From Cudoniella acicularis (Eukaryota > Ascomycota > Leotiomycetes > Helotiales > Helotiaceae), in contig JAAMPI010001231.1 in the NCBI GenBank assembly GCA_013054445.1, forward strand, positions 1 to 17,354: DNA of 17,354 nucleotides. Direction: 5' to 3'. This document shows, in pieces, positions 1 through 9,850 of the stretch. Within the stretch, counting starts at the first letter, position 1. Each line of letters begins with the position of its first letter. Position numbers and translations under genes: made by a program. The notes below the pieces were generated by a model that searched no databases, was not told the DNA's origin, and saw only the letters and a program-made list of their open reading frames with translations.

Positions 1-116
1 AAGCTGCTTGATATTTTGAATACCTGCTTGCGGATACTTGCATCGATAATCCTTCCTTTCCACGCTGTACATCCCACAAATCTCTCATATCGAAGGCCTC
101 ATGCGGTTAGGGCACA

Positions 117-3100
117 ATGACACGACCAGAGATTATTCGAGCAGGTACTTTGGCCCATTGGCATGCGTTTTTATATAGAATAATGTTTGACTAACTCTGC
201 CAGACTCGATTGATCTACAGGACCAGAACGCGCCCTCCGCACAAGACCATTCCCGGAAACCAACCCACCCGTCTCCTCTAGGAGTCGGACCTCCAGCGCC
301 TCATCAAGCAGAGGCATTGCGCGAGGTGGCAGCAGAAGCAGCAGAACAAAACCATCGAAGTCCGCGAGTATCGAAGGAATGGACTACGGGGGAGGTTCAA
401 CAGCTTCAGAGCTATGAGGAAGATGAATTGGTTGCTGGCGTCGCAGCCAAACTTAACGGGGGGGATTCTCAGCAGCAAGATGATTTGGCTGTCGCTCAAA
501 ATGGTGGTCTAACAGGATCAGCTGCCGAAGATGCTGAAATGGCAGATGCTGAGGGAGATGATGGCATGGATGATGATATGATGGATAAGATTTCAAGTTC
601 TCCATCAATTGATGATGGTGGGTCTCTTCCTCCACCCCCATGGCCTTTAAGGTTTACTTCTCTGTCACGTCGTTCAGCGACTCCTTCGTCTACACAAGCG
701 TGCTGCGGAAGTTCTTCTCCCTTTGTGGAAACGCCTGAACGTTATCCGCTCCAGCCTTACTACAGCGGAGCCGGCAAGGAGATAGTTCATGGTACCCAGA
801 TAAAGCGCAATCATCATCTTCTTGGTGAGTATCCGGACAGTTCGAACGACGATGTTTTTTGGGATTACGATAGAGGCGTGCATACTCCTCCCCTTGGACC
901 AACATATTTTTATAGATCAGTCAGTAGCCTCTACAACAAAAATTTCGAGTCAAGATCATTTTCTAAAACGCGCCTGGGAGAAGCTCCGAGTCAGGAAAAC
1001 TTAGAAATCGATTACGATGTTCTGACAATACCTTATGAGAGTTCTGACGAAGATGATGGTTATGAAATTCCTTATACTGTTGAATCCAGAAAAGTTGATT
1101 CGGGGTGGGGTGGAGAATGCTTACGAGATATAGAGGACATCGATTTCGAATTCGTTTACGCTCTCCATACCTTTGTCGCGACCGTTGAGGGCCAGGCAAA
1201 TGCCACGAAGGGTGACACAATGGTTTTGTTGGATGACAGTAATAGCTATTGGTGGCTCGTCAGAGTTGTCAAAGATAGCAGTATTGGTAAGAATGACCTG
1301 GACATGACCTATAGCCCTATTGAAAGCTGACAAACTTCGAAGGATACTTGCCAGCAGAGCATATTGAAACACCTACAGAACGGCTAGCACGTTTGAACAA
1401 ACACAGAAATATTGATGTGTGTCATTATAAACCCCCTTATTTTCAGATGACGATATTAATTTTCATAGCTCACTTCAACAATGCTGGGCGATCAAGCTGA
1501 AAAATCCAAGAACCCCTTAAAAAAGGCCATTCGACGACGAAATGCCAAAACGGTAGCATTTGCTGCTCCAACGTATGTCGAGGCCTCAGACATCGATTAT
1601 TCAACCGATGAGGAGGATGCTGAAGGGGACTATTATGGACAAAATGGTGAGGCGGAACAAAATGGAGACCAACAAGAAACTACTACCGAGGAGGAGGAAG
1701 TGGCTACAGTCGAACCGCTAAAACCACGTGCTGAGATACGGGAAGTCAAGTCGGATTCTGTCGAACCAGATGTTAGTAAAGGCGACGCTGCTTCCAATCC
1801 TACGTCAGAAGCTCCTAGGACAAGCGATGAAATATTCGATGGGAAGCTTGAAAGCAAATCTAGAAATGGAACAGTGAGGAACACAGACTCATTTTTTAAG
1901 GACGATTCTGTGGAAACTAGGAAGATCACGCTTACACCAAATTTACTTCGCGACGATTCGAGCACTTCGACTCGAACATCAAATGACTCCAAGGAATTCA
2001 AACAACGGCCCAGTCTTGATAAGCTTGAGAAGGATTCTAGCTCGGACAAGGGCAAGGATAAGAAGGACAAGAAGGATAAGAAAGAGAAGGACAAGAAGCC
2101 AGGCATGCTAAGTGGGCTTTTCAAGCGGAAGGAAAAGAAATCGAAGGCGGTTGAGGATGAGGTTGAGGAAATTATGGCTGGCAAACGTTCCAACGATAAT
2201 CCAAGGGATTCGCCAGTCCCCAGCAAAGATTCTGACGAAATAGTGTCGATTGAAGAGCAAGCTCAAGGCACAAGTCAAGAAGTTCAGAGGCAGCCTAGCA
2301 AGCTACAAAAACTGCCTCGTTCAGAAATTTCACCAAGCCGGAAGGCACCGGTTGGAAAAGAAGCCAAGGGTCCCGAACAACAGCAAGCTCCAGCACCCGA
2401 GAGACCACCACCAGCTGAATCGGTTCAGATCCCATCGATGCGCTTGGTACAATCCGAACCCACTGCAGAAGAATCCTCACCACAAACTCGAGACCCCTCA
2501 TCAGAGCAAACGCGAGGCCCAACACCTGTTCTTGCAGCACCCAAAGAGCAAAAATCGCCAAGTGCTATCTCGAAAATTCTTCGATCAGCGAGTTCAAGTA
2601 CATCCGATCCTAAGCCGGTGAAAGCAAGGAAGGCCAAGGCCCGTGTTGAGCTCGATGATTTCGACTCCTCAGAGGAGGATTCGCCGGCCGAAGAAGCTGA
2701 ACGGGCACCGAGCAAACAATCTCAACGCCCAATTCCAGGCAGCTTCCTAGACAGTTACATCTCCACCTCCGCAAATGAAAGAGACCACAATGCTGAGGAG
2801 AGGTTATCAGAGTCTCCAGTGCAGGTATCACCAATCACTCCTTCCCAATCATATCCCCCACCCCTTATGGTCGACAATTCGAGTCAAGAAGAGCCACCGT
2901 CGCCTAGGTCGTCACCTTCGCCAGAACTTATTGATGCTGAAGATGCCCATGAGAAGAAGGGACCTGGAAGTTCAACGACATCCACGTCAACCCCAGCGTG
3001 GAGCGATGCTCACCTGCGGACATTTTTTGACGATGACGCGGATATCAAAGATCTACTAGTCGTCGTGTATGATAAATCAGGGGTAGTCCCTGCTGGGCCG

Positions 3101-3280
3101 GACCATCCCATCACGGGGAACCTCTTCCGCGAAGAGAACGCAAAATTGGCCGATATCACAAATGTAAGTTTTCAACCCCCCCGAATTGCGACCTGTTTGC
3201 TAACTAACGGTGTTCAGCGCCTGGATGGAATGCTTGGAGACTGGCTCGCACGCAAAATGCGGGCGCAAGCTTCGAGGTAA
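117..3280 (+). CDS. SH3-domain cell polarity protein, Tea4/TeaC/Bud14-like
   Basis: Cell-end polarity factor. In fission yeast Tea4 (and Aspergillus TeaC) links microtubule-delivered Tea1 to formin and protein phosphatase 1 at growing tips; Bud14 is the budding yeast relative. Proposed exons: 117-143, 221-1286, 1343-1416, 1469-3163, 3218-3280 (974 residues). Introns are 77, 56, 52 and 54 bp, all GT...AG; the third uses a GTGTGT donor. Visible parts: an acidic Asp/Glu/Met stretch (about 112-133); an SH3 domain at about 320-373, with ALHTF, a Trp pair in SYWWLV and YLPAEHI, split by intron 2; a PP1-docking RVxF-type motif KTVAF at 416-420, just after a basic RRRNAK patch; a Lys/Asp-rich repeat near 580-610; a long Ser/Pro-rich region; and a C-terminal segment (about 900-974) that resembles the conserved tail of filamentous-fungal homologues. 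The start ATG at 117 was chosen because it gives a 9-codon exon in phase with the acceptor at 220; this small exon is the least certain part. The SH3 assignment is firm; the orthology is from recognition. Confidence 0.85.
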
Positions 3281-3789
3281 AAGGATCCGAATTGTAAATG
3301 ATGCAAATGATAACGAGTGTTGGAGGCGGTTGTCTCGCACCTGGCGTACCGGCATGGAGAATTGGAGCAACGGTTTTACGGCGTGGATATAGGATACCAT
3401 GTTGGATGTGAGCTGCTGTACTGTATTGGTTGGCGCATTCGTATACCATTTTCTGCGCTCAGCCTGCCCCTGTTTCTTGTGTAGACGTTCCGCTGCGAAA
3501 TGCCTCTGCTCTGCGCTCCTCTTGAATTCGGCGTGTCTGCGCACCAAATAAAGCGATTCACGCAGCGCTGTCCATCCATTTGGCGCTCGGCAATAATCAT
3601 CCATTTGCTGGTTGCAGACTCGCAGGCTCGCAGCCAATATTGAGTGAAGAGCGCTCGGACCCTTTCATCTTTCATCCTGAGGCATGCGCGAACGGTGCGC
3701 TTTCGACCTCGACCAAGCAGCCCCAAAGCAAGTCGTGCAAACCTCAATAAGTTCGCAACCATCTAGGACGCCTCTCGCACCTCTCCAGC
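3281..3789. other. Spacer between the Tea4-like and Ste50-like genes
   Basis: This stretch of about 0.5 kb should hold the 3' UTR of the upstream gene and the promoter and 5' UTR of the Ste50-like gene. Open frames here are short, on the minus strand, and have no recognisable protein character. No clear TATA box, tRNA or repeat was seen. Confidence 0.6.
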
Positions 3790-5367
3790 ATGGCCTTCGA
3801 ATCGGGCACAGCTTACCCTGAAAGCGATGCCGAGGCAGATGACGAGTACGAGCGCAGTGTCCACAACAGCTCCCCCGTCCTGGCCACCGACTCAGAATCC
3901 CCCACAGATTCTGAAGGGTTGTCGTCGAACGAACACACCCCAACTACATATGGCGCCCATGGCAGCGGAGACAGACTACCAGAGACAATCATAACGGAAT
4001 GGACTACCGAGGAAACCGCCGACTTTGTCGGCAGCCTGGGCTTGCGTCAATATGGCGATCAATTCTTAGGTATGGGCTCGCCGAGGGGTCCTCCGCGTAT
4101 TTGACTTGGTACTGATTCGGGCCAGAAAACGAGATTGTTGGCGAAGCACTGGTAGCATTGCAGCATGATGATCTAAAGCAGATGGGAGTAACTAGCGTTG
4201 GCCACCGCCTGACCATTTTGAAGAGTGTTTATGATATCAAGATCAAACAAGACATACCTATAGAGAGCGATCACTATGTGCCTTTATGTAGGTGTTCCTC
4301 ATCACATCATTCCCTTTATTCTAACCCCCAGGGCAGCTGCAGACGCCGAGGCCCAATATGCAACGGCGACCCTCAAAGACATTAAACACTTAGTGGAACA
4401 ACTCCGACTGCGGGACGAGCGAATGACGATGGCCGAGAAAGAGTTGAAAAGGATAACGGCTGAGTATGCTAAGCTGAGGGAGGATTTACTGCCAGTTTTC
4501 CGTATGGCGAAAGAAGGACAGCCACTTCCATACCCCGCCAACGAGTTTAACAATCAAAACTCATATGGCTATGATGCCTCGAACACTGTTTCACCACCAG
4601 CTCCAACGCCTTCTTCTAGCCAGTCTGGTGGTAACCTATCTAGAAAGTTCTCGACGAAAAAGCTGTATCTGGATGCACCGAAGAATGCCTCGCCAACTTA
4701 TCTACCATCAACCCAAGAACGGTCCTTAATGGAACAAGCGCTAGATCCTGCCAACGCTGCAGAACGGGCTGTTCAATCATCCTTAAACATAGGTTCCAAC
4801 GGCGGCTCCCAAATTTCTCCTGGGTACCCATCGCCCAATCAACCCTCTCCAACGTCACCCCCAACACTTAGCGGCTCGACGCTAGTCTCTCGATCATATC
4901 GTCCAGATCAGCCTACCCCCGCTCGAAGCACTTTTGAAAACGATCAGTACCAACATTCAGGATATTCACGAGATAGAGACAGTACCAAGCCAGCTCCTAT
5001 ACGCCGAGCACAAACTCCTGCCCTTGATACCCCATCTGGCGGCTCTGGAGGTGGCGCCTCGGTAGAGATATTTAAATCCTTCCGTGTCAGTATGGAAGAC
5101 CCGTGTCATAAGGTCCTACCTGCCGCGCTGAAAAAGTACAACATCAACGCGCCCTGGGAGCAGTATGCTTTATATATTGTATACGGCGATAAAGAACGAT
5201 GCCTGGGAATGGAGGAGAAACCTCTGATTTTATTCAAGCAGCTCGATAAAGAGGGAAAGAAACCCATGTTTATGTTACGGAAATTGACTTCAAATACCGA
5301 CGGCCAAGCTGGTGACGTTCCTGGAAGTGCCGGATTGGATAGAAACACTCCTGGCGGAATCATATAA
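3790..5367 (+). CDS. ste50: Ste50-type MAPK adaptor protein (SAM + Ras-association domains)
   Basis: Adaptor that binds the MAPKKK Ste11 through its SAM domain and Ras-like GTPases or the membrane anchor Opy2 through its RA domain, feeding the pheromone, filamentation and osmostress MAPK pathways; Mst50 in Magnaporthe is the best-known filamentous-fungal form. Exons: 3790-4069, 4126-4287, 4337-5367 (490 residues), introns 56 and 49 bp. Domains seen: acidic Ser-rich N-terminus; SAM domain from W71 (WTTEETADFVGSLGL) to about 134, interrupted by intron 1; a charged coiled coil at about 154-205 (LVEQLRLRDERM); a Ser/Pro/Asn-rich linker; and an RA domain from about 388 (EIFKSFRVSMEDPCHKVLPAAL) to about 472. 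It ends in TPGGII. The second acceptor was placed at 4336, not at the nearer CAG at 4331, because only 4336 keeps the frame, giving YVPLSADAEAQ. It follows the Tea4-like gene in the same direction with its own promoter space. Confidence 0.92.
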
Positions 5368-6221
5368 AAATCTATTCGCGAATCGTTTGGCAGAATTATC
5401 TTTGTCGGAGTTGTGCCCTGCTTTACTGCATAGCGTAATCGAATCTAGACGGCACCATGTATGCGGTCAAAATCCTCCGGTGTACCTATATTTGGAATGG
5501 GAAATGTTTGGGCGGAAATGACGCAACAGTCTGGGGAATAGCATGTTTGATATTCGAGCGAAATTTGACTTCTGGTGGTGTTTTCTAACCTCTTTTTTTT
5601 TTTGGAATTGGCTATCGCATTTCCAGCAAAAACTGCAGAAGTGTGAATGCCTGCGGTATTTTCGTCGACAATGTGGAGTTTTGGGATGGGATGGGATGTA
5701 GAAGAGCAGCTCATCATGACACAGTGGGACATTGTCAATGACGCTAGGAAAGAAGCAAGGAAGGAAGGAAGAATTGATTTTCATCATCTATGAGCCGAAG
5801 GGCCTGAATGAGGAGTTTTTGTTCTTAGAAACATTCTAGAGATGGCAAAGTGCATGTCACTCATTCAAGTTGTTACTGTGAGACTCTCAGGTAGAGTTTT
5901 AAGTCTTGAACCATCTTTTTGGGCTATGAAAATGCTTTAATTCTTTCTTGTAAAATCCTTCTTGCTCTCTCCATATCTTGGTATTTGCTCTACTTTGACC
6001 TGTCCCACTTTCTATTAGTAGCCGCACCGGAGTCCAGGTTCTGGATTAAAGGTCAATCATTATGTTCGTGTGGGCTATTATGGGTACGTCGCAGTGTGTA
6101 GGAGTTTAAGTCTTCTCCATTTTTCGACTAGCTATTAATGGGTTTCCCGGCTGTGCTCTGCTTCTTACATCGAAGGAGTTTGGGATTTCTAAAAAGCCGC
6201 GACTCTTCATTTGTGATGACT
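5368..6221. other. Non-coding region downstream of the Ste50-like gene
   Basis: This holds the presumed 3' UTR of the Ste50-like gene, then AT-rich spacer. A run of ten T lies near 5592-5601 and short GGAA repeats lie near 5745-5770. No open frame on either strand looks like protein, and no tRNA-like cloverleaf was recognised. Confidence 0.55.
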
Positions 6222-6502
6222 ATACCGTATAGATTGACGAGAGTCAGTATGCACTATACCTAATACAGAAGATAAAAGCTCTAAATTATTCACAGATTTG
6301 GAGATATTGAAAAATCAATACCTAATATAGAGGGTGAAAGTTCTAAATTATTCATAGATACAGAGATAATAAAAAGTCAATAGCCTAATTAATATTTTTA
6401 TCTATATTCTAGAGATAGGATTATGTATTTGTACTAAACAAAGTATTCACTACCTTTCTATATTAGGTATAGCGCAAACCAACTCATCAATCTATATAGT
6501 AT
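6222..6502. mobile_element. MITE-like element with terminal inverted repeats
   Basis: The left end (6222-6270) and the reverse complement of the right end (6456-6502) align along almost 50 bases, sharing TATAGATTGA and CTATACCTAATA, with a few substitutions and a small gap. The element is about 280 bp, very AT-rich and has no coding capacity, as expected of a non-autonomous DNA transposon (MITE). The flanks read GACTAT on the left and ATTATG on the right, so a short AT/TA-type duplication is possible but not resolved. Inside the left half lie two tandem 62 bp units. The transposase family cannot be assigned from this copy alone. Confidence 0.6.
6257..6380. repeat. Tandem pair of diverged 62 bp units
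   Basis: Units 6257-6318 and 6319-6380 are the same length and match at 50 of 62 positions by hand alignment. Ten of the 12 differences are transitions (C/T or A/G). Both units begin TACCTAATA, the same sequence as the inner part of the element's inverted repeats, and a partial third start (TAGCCTAAT) follows at 6381. The transition bias would fit repeat-induced point mutation (RIP) of fungal repeats, but two short units are weak evidence. Confidence 0.65.
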
Positions 6503-7372
6503 TATGCGTCTGGAACCATTATCTTCCCTTTCCTTATATAAATTGGGTTTCATTTGAATTGGAGCAAAGTATGTACAATGGAGGGGGATACGCGGTCCTA
6601 GAATTATACATCGACACAGAAATTCCAAGTCTAGATTCTGTAACACACTTCTTTTCAAAACTTCACCCGCGACGCGACATTAGCAGCCACACACATACAT
6701 TCCTTTGATGCTTTTTGTAAGGTTTGTGGGAACCAATAGTGTGAGTTTTAATTTAAATTCAACGTTGGGGGATGATAATAACCCGGGGATTTGGGTGAGG
6801 TAATGAATTTGAGACAAAGTTTAGAGCGCGTAGCTTAAAGTTAAACAGTTCCCCCCGCAACTTGACTTTGCCTGAAACAAATGTGTTACGGGTTGATACG
6901 GGGTACTGTATCTATTGCGTTCCGTAGGGACGTCTAAGTGTCTTTGAAGTTTGAATGTAATGAAGGGAGAGTAGTCTTAGAATTGTTAGTAGTGTTATTC
7001 TGTTCAGTAACTACTCATGCCCTGATAGATTTTGTTTATTTAAGTCGTGAATGATTTAAGTTTACATTATAAAAAATTGTCCGCTGGGGAAATTTTACAT
7101 GGTCCACAAAGATGATACTGCTACCGCATGGATTTTTCAAGAACTAACTATTATTTGGTCCGAGTTCTATTGTTCTTGTAGCTTTTAGCATGTGCATACC
7201 TGCTATTCTTAGAATTTGTGACCTCCAAGGATTTGAGAAAAAGTAATTTGATTGACTAACTATACTATTTCTATCAGTTGTTCCGTGTCATTAACGATAA
7301 ACATGATAAATGCCGCCCTCAAAATGATTTTCCAATTCCAGCCCATGCCATGCTATTCCTGATCATCGCAAA
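6503..7372. other. AT-rich non-coding region
   Basis: AT-rich spacer between the MITE-like element and the 3' end of the minus-strand gene at 7373. No credible open frame, RNA gene or further repeat family was seen. The right part should include the 3' UTR of the minus-strand gene. Confidence 0.55.
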
Positions 7373-8875
7373 TCATAGTGGTATCATTAAAAGAAAACAC
7401 TCCTCTTTTTTTTGCATCTTCTTGTTTCCCCCCAGCCCAAAGAATCCACTTGAGCTTGCTGTACCATTTCCAGGTGTTTGTAAATATGGTCCTGATTGAT
7501 GTGGTGCAGAGCCACCAAGCCACGTGCCCAACGTGGCATGTGGTGCTGACTGGGGTGTGCTGAGAGGTCGTTGTACAGGTGGTGGTTGTGAATGAGGAGC
7601 ACTTTGATACTCAGGAAATTCTCCTTGCTGGGGATAATCTATCGGGAAACCCTGAGGTCTTGGTTGGGAATTCGAGTGGGGACGGGAAGGCAGTGGAGGG
7701 GCTTGAACACCATATTGTTTTCTTAATCGCTCGGTTTCTTTAGCCACCTCTGCTTCTCTCCGTTGGCGCTCTTTCTCTTCCTCCTCGAGCATTTTTTTAA
7801 TCCGCTTTTCTTCCTTTCGCTCCGCTCTTTCTCGTTCTTTCTCCTCAGCCTCAACCATGGCTTTCAGCCTTGCCGTCTCAGCATCGATTTCCCATTGTGT
7901 TCGAGGGTCGGCTGGGGGTGGTTTAGATGACTGCCTCTTTTGTGGCTTGTGTGCTTGTTGAGAAGGTATTTGTGACGCCGGAATATTATTCATTCTTGGT
8001 GGGCTTGAAGAGGCAAATACAGCTCCCGACATCATTGGTGGTGTAGAGCTAGATTTACCATTACCAGCTATTACGGGTCCGCTATTCTTCCGTCTAGCAT
8101 TCGTCATTGTTGGTGAGCTGATATTGAACATCTCCCTGTTGGCATTAAAGAAGATATCCTTGATAACGGCCGCACTCAAAATAAACACCACTTCCAAGCC
8201 CTTGACGTCTTCTACTTCAACTCTATGCATGTTTGGCTCATATATTGTTAGATGATTCTGGTCTTTGCCGGTTTTGTACATTGCCACGGTAATGTCAGGC
8301 TCCTTGTTCTTCTTCCCATCCGTCGTTTTGCCGGATAGAAAACACGATATGTCCTTCGATAGTTTGCCGTCTCGTTTCCACTTGAAGGCTATCTTAGGGG
8401 TAATATCTGAGGCCGCAGGATCACTTTGACTCCGATCAAGGGCAGAGGCGGACGGCAGCCGGAAGCTATTCTGTGGCATCTCAAACTCCCAATGGGCGGA
8501 GCTGTTCCAAGAGCCGGCAATCTGCTTCACGGTCACTTGCTGATCAGGATTGTAAAGTTGGATTGTGAAGTTGTTTGGGACGATGGGGACAGGAGGAGGG
8601 GGTATGCCATTTTGGGCTCGAATCTCAGCGGCCGAAAGGGTAGGCTGGGTCCATTCGGGCTGGACGAGGACTTCTGCGTACAAGACTTCTGGATTATAAG
8701 AATCGTAGAGCGCCACGCCGTAGCAGTTTTTCGAGGCTGGAAGACTCGGGTCTGGGCGACGGAAGGTATATTCGGGCTGCAGCTCGGAACCATTCTGGGT
8801 GAGGTAAATGGTACTTGAGAGGGGGTTGTCGGATGAGGGTTTGATGTGGAAAGTTGGGAGGTTCTCGTCCAACAT
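7373..8875 (-). CDS. Conserved-looking fungal protein of unknown function with C-terminal coiled coil
   Basis: One uninterrupted reading frame of 500 residues; no named family recognised. The N-terminal part (about 1-275) looks like a folded globular domain and begins MLDENLPTFHIKPSSDNPLS, with features such as YTFRRPDPS, WEFEMPQ, LSKDISCFLSGK and VEDVKGLEVVFILSA. A Ser/Pro/Gln-rich linker follows, then a long Glu/Lys/Arg-rich coiled coil (about 325-390) ending LRKQYG, then a Pro/Gln/Ser-rich tail. The last 9-10 codons look shifted: after NKKMQKK the frame runs into EECFLLMIPL, whereas one fewer A in the eight-A run (7406-7413, T on the plus strand) would give KKRSVFF and a stop at 7387. That short basic ending resembles those I associate with filamentous-fungal homologues, from memory only. 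No intron could be placed here to fix the frame. The ATG at 8875 is the first in frame and precedes the structured region directly. Cellular role unknown; coiled-coil scaffolding is a guess. Confidence 0.8.
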   Translation of the reverse strand: MLDENLPTFHIKPSSDNPLSSTIYLTQNGSELQPEYTFRRPDPSLPASKNCYGVALYDSYNPEVLYAEVLVQPEWTQPTLSAAEIRAQNGIPPPPVPIVPNNFTIQLYNPDQQVTVKQIAGSWNSSAHWEFEMPQNSFRLPSASALDRSQSDPAASDITPKIAFKWKRDGKLSKDISCFLSGKTTDGKKNKEPDITVAMYKTGKDQNHLTIYEPNMHRVEVEDVKGLEVVFILSAAVIKDIFFNANREMFNISSPTMTNARRKNSGPVIAGNGKSSSTPPMMSGAVFASSSPPRMNNIPASQIPSQQAHKPQKRQSSKPPPADPRTQWEIDAETARLKAMVEAEEKERERAERKEEKRIKKMLEEEEKERQRREAEVAKETERLRKQYGVQAPPLPSRPHSNSQPRPQGFPIDYPQQGEFPEYQSAPHSQPPPVQRPLSTPQSAPHATLGTWLGGSAPHQSGPYLQTPGNGTASSSGFFGLGGNKKMQKKEECFLLMIPL

Positions 8876-9850
8876 CGTGCATGTGGTAGCTGCAGCTGCA
8901 GCAGAGGGAGTCTGTTGGGATCAAGGTAGGTTGCGAGTGTGATGTGGCAAGCTCTTGTCAAGTTGTCTCGCCAAGCGGCAGTCAACCGTATGTAGGAAAA
9001 GAGCAGCTAAACAGTTGGTGGGGAGAAGAGTAGAGGACTGGACAAGGGCGAGGACGAGAGTTCTCATAAGGGAGAACAGCGCTAGATGGATGCGTGGATG
9101 TGGATGTCAATGTGATGAATGTGAATGATTGCGCAGGCTGCGCGGCTTCTCCTCAGTCTCTGAATCGCGGGGCTGACGAGTCAAGCACAATGCGATGAGG
9201 CTGAGCCTGACCGAAGACGATGGTTTAACATAGTTGTTTCTTCGGCTGCTCGAAACACGTTGCTAATTGGCCTGTATTTTCAGACTGCGCCTACTCGAAC
9301 CCACTAGACCTGGGCGCAGATCACGTGGGTCCGGGTCGATTAAACCCCCCGATCTGTTTGTGCAGCTGTGAGTTCCCGTGTCCCGGCAGAGTTGCAAACC
9401 ATAACGAAGGATTCCAGGTTCCTTTGCGTCGCAAGTGATGATGTGTGAGGTATCCAGCACCGCATTTCACGCAAGGGTGCGGAAAGTTGTCTAGCCGGAA
9501 TCTGCCTCGCCGCCCTCGCGCCGTGAGGTTCACTGGCATTTTCTTCCTTGCTGTTAGCCTGTTACAACACGGCACAATGCGGCCTTCATTCTCATCAGAA
9601 CGTTAATTTCTATTATTCAGTCTGAATATACAACTGTAAGACATGCTTCAGCCTCCTTCTTATGGCTGCCTCTTGCCACATTATAAATAAGTATACGTTA
9701 TCGTCCCCTACACATTGCTCCACGCTATGCAAGTTCAACTTCCCTCATCGAAACGACCAAGCACCAGGCCCTGTCGAGTCAAAGCTATATGTACACTGAA
9801 ATATTTACCATTTACAACTTCGCCACTGTCTCCGGCCAAGCAAGCAGGCA
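8876..9850. promoter_or_regulatory. Upstream region of the coiled-coil protein gene
   Basis: Nearly 1 kb lies between the start of the minus-strand gene at 8875 and the stop of the next minus-strand gene at 9851. It must contain the promoter of the former and the 3' UTR of the latter. A GCTGCAGCTGCAGC stretch sits just above the start (8889-8902) and imperfect GGATGTG/GAATGTG repeats lie near 9086-9127. A CACGTG E-box-like palindrome occurs at 9322-9327. No defined promoter element can be asserted, and the open frames here do not look coding. Confidence 0.4.

Noticed and set aside
317..1330. Reading the Tea4-like gene as starting at 317 and stopping at 1330
   Set aside because: Position 317 is TTG, the frame is open upstream to the acceptor at 220, and the stop at 1330 lies inside an intron that splits the SH3 domain.
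1633..2226. Antisense open frame of 197 codons, Ser/Leu-rich
   Set aside because: It is the reverse-strand shadow of the Lys/Glu/Ser-rich exon 4 of the Tea4-like gene; the Ser/Leu/Phe richness follows from the sense codons.
3200..3762. Overlapping minus-strand open frames in the spacer after the Tea4-like gene
   Set aside because: Arg/Gln-rich text without domains, overlapping each other in several frames; typical of chance open frames.
4288..4331. 44 bp version of the second Ste50 intron using the first CAG
   Set aside because: It shifts the frame into QLQTPRPN and loses the coiled coil and RA domain; the acceptor at 4336 keeps them.
6830..6880. GC-richer patch considered as a tRNA
   Set aside because: No cloverleaf, no T-arm consensus and no anticodon stem could be formed by eye.
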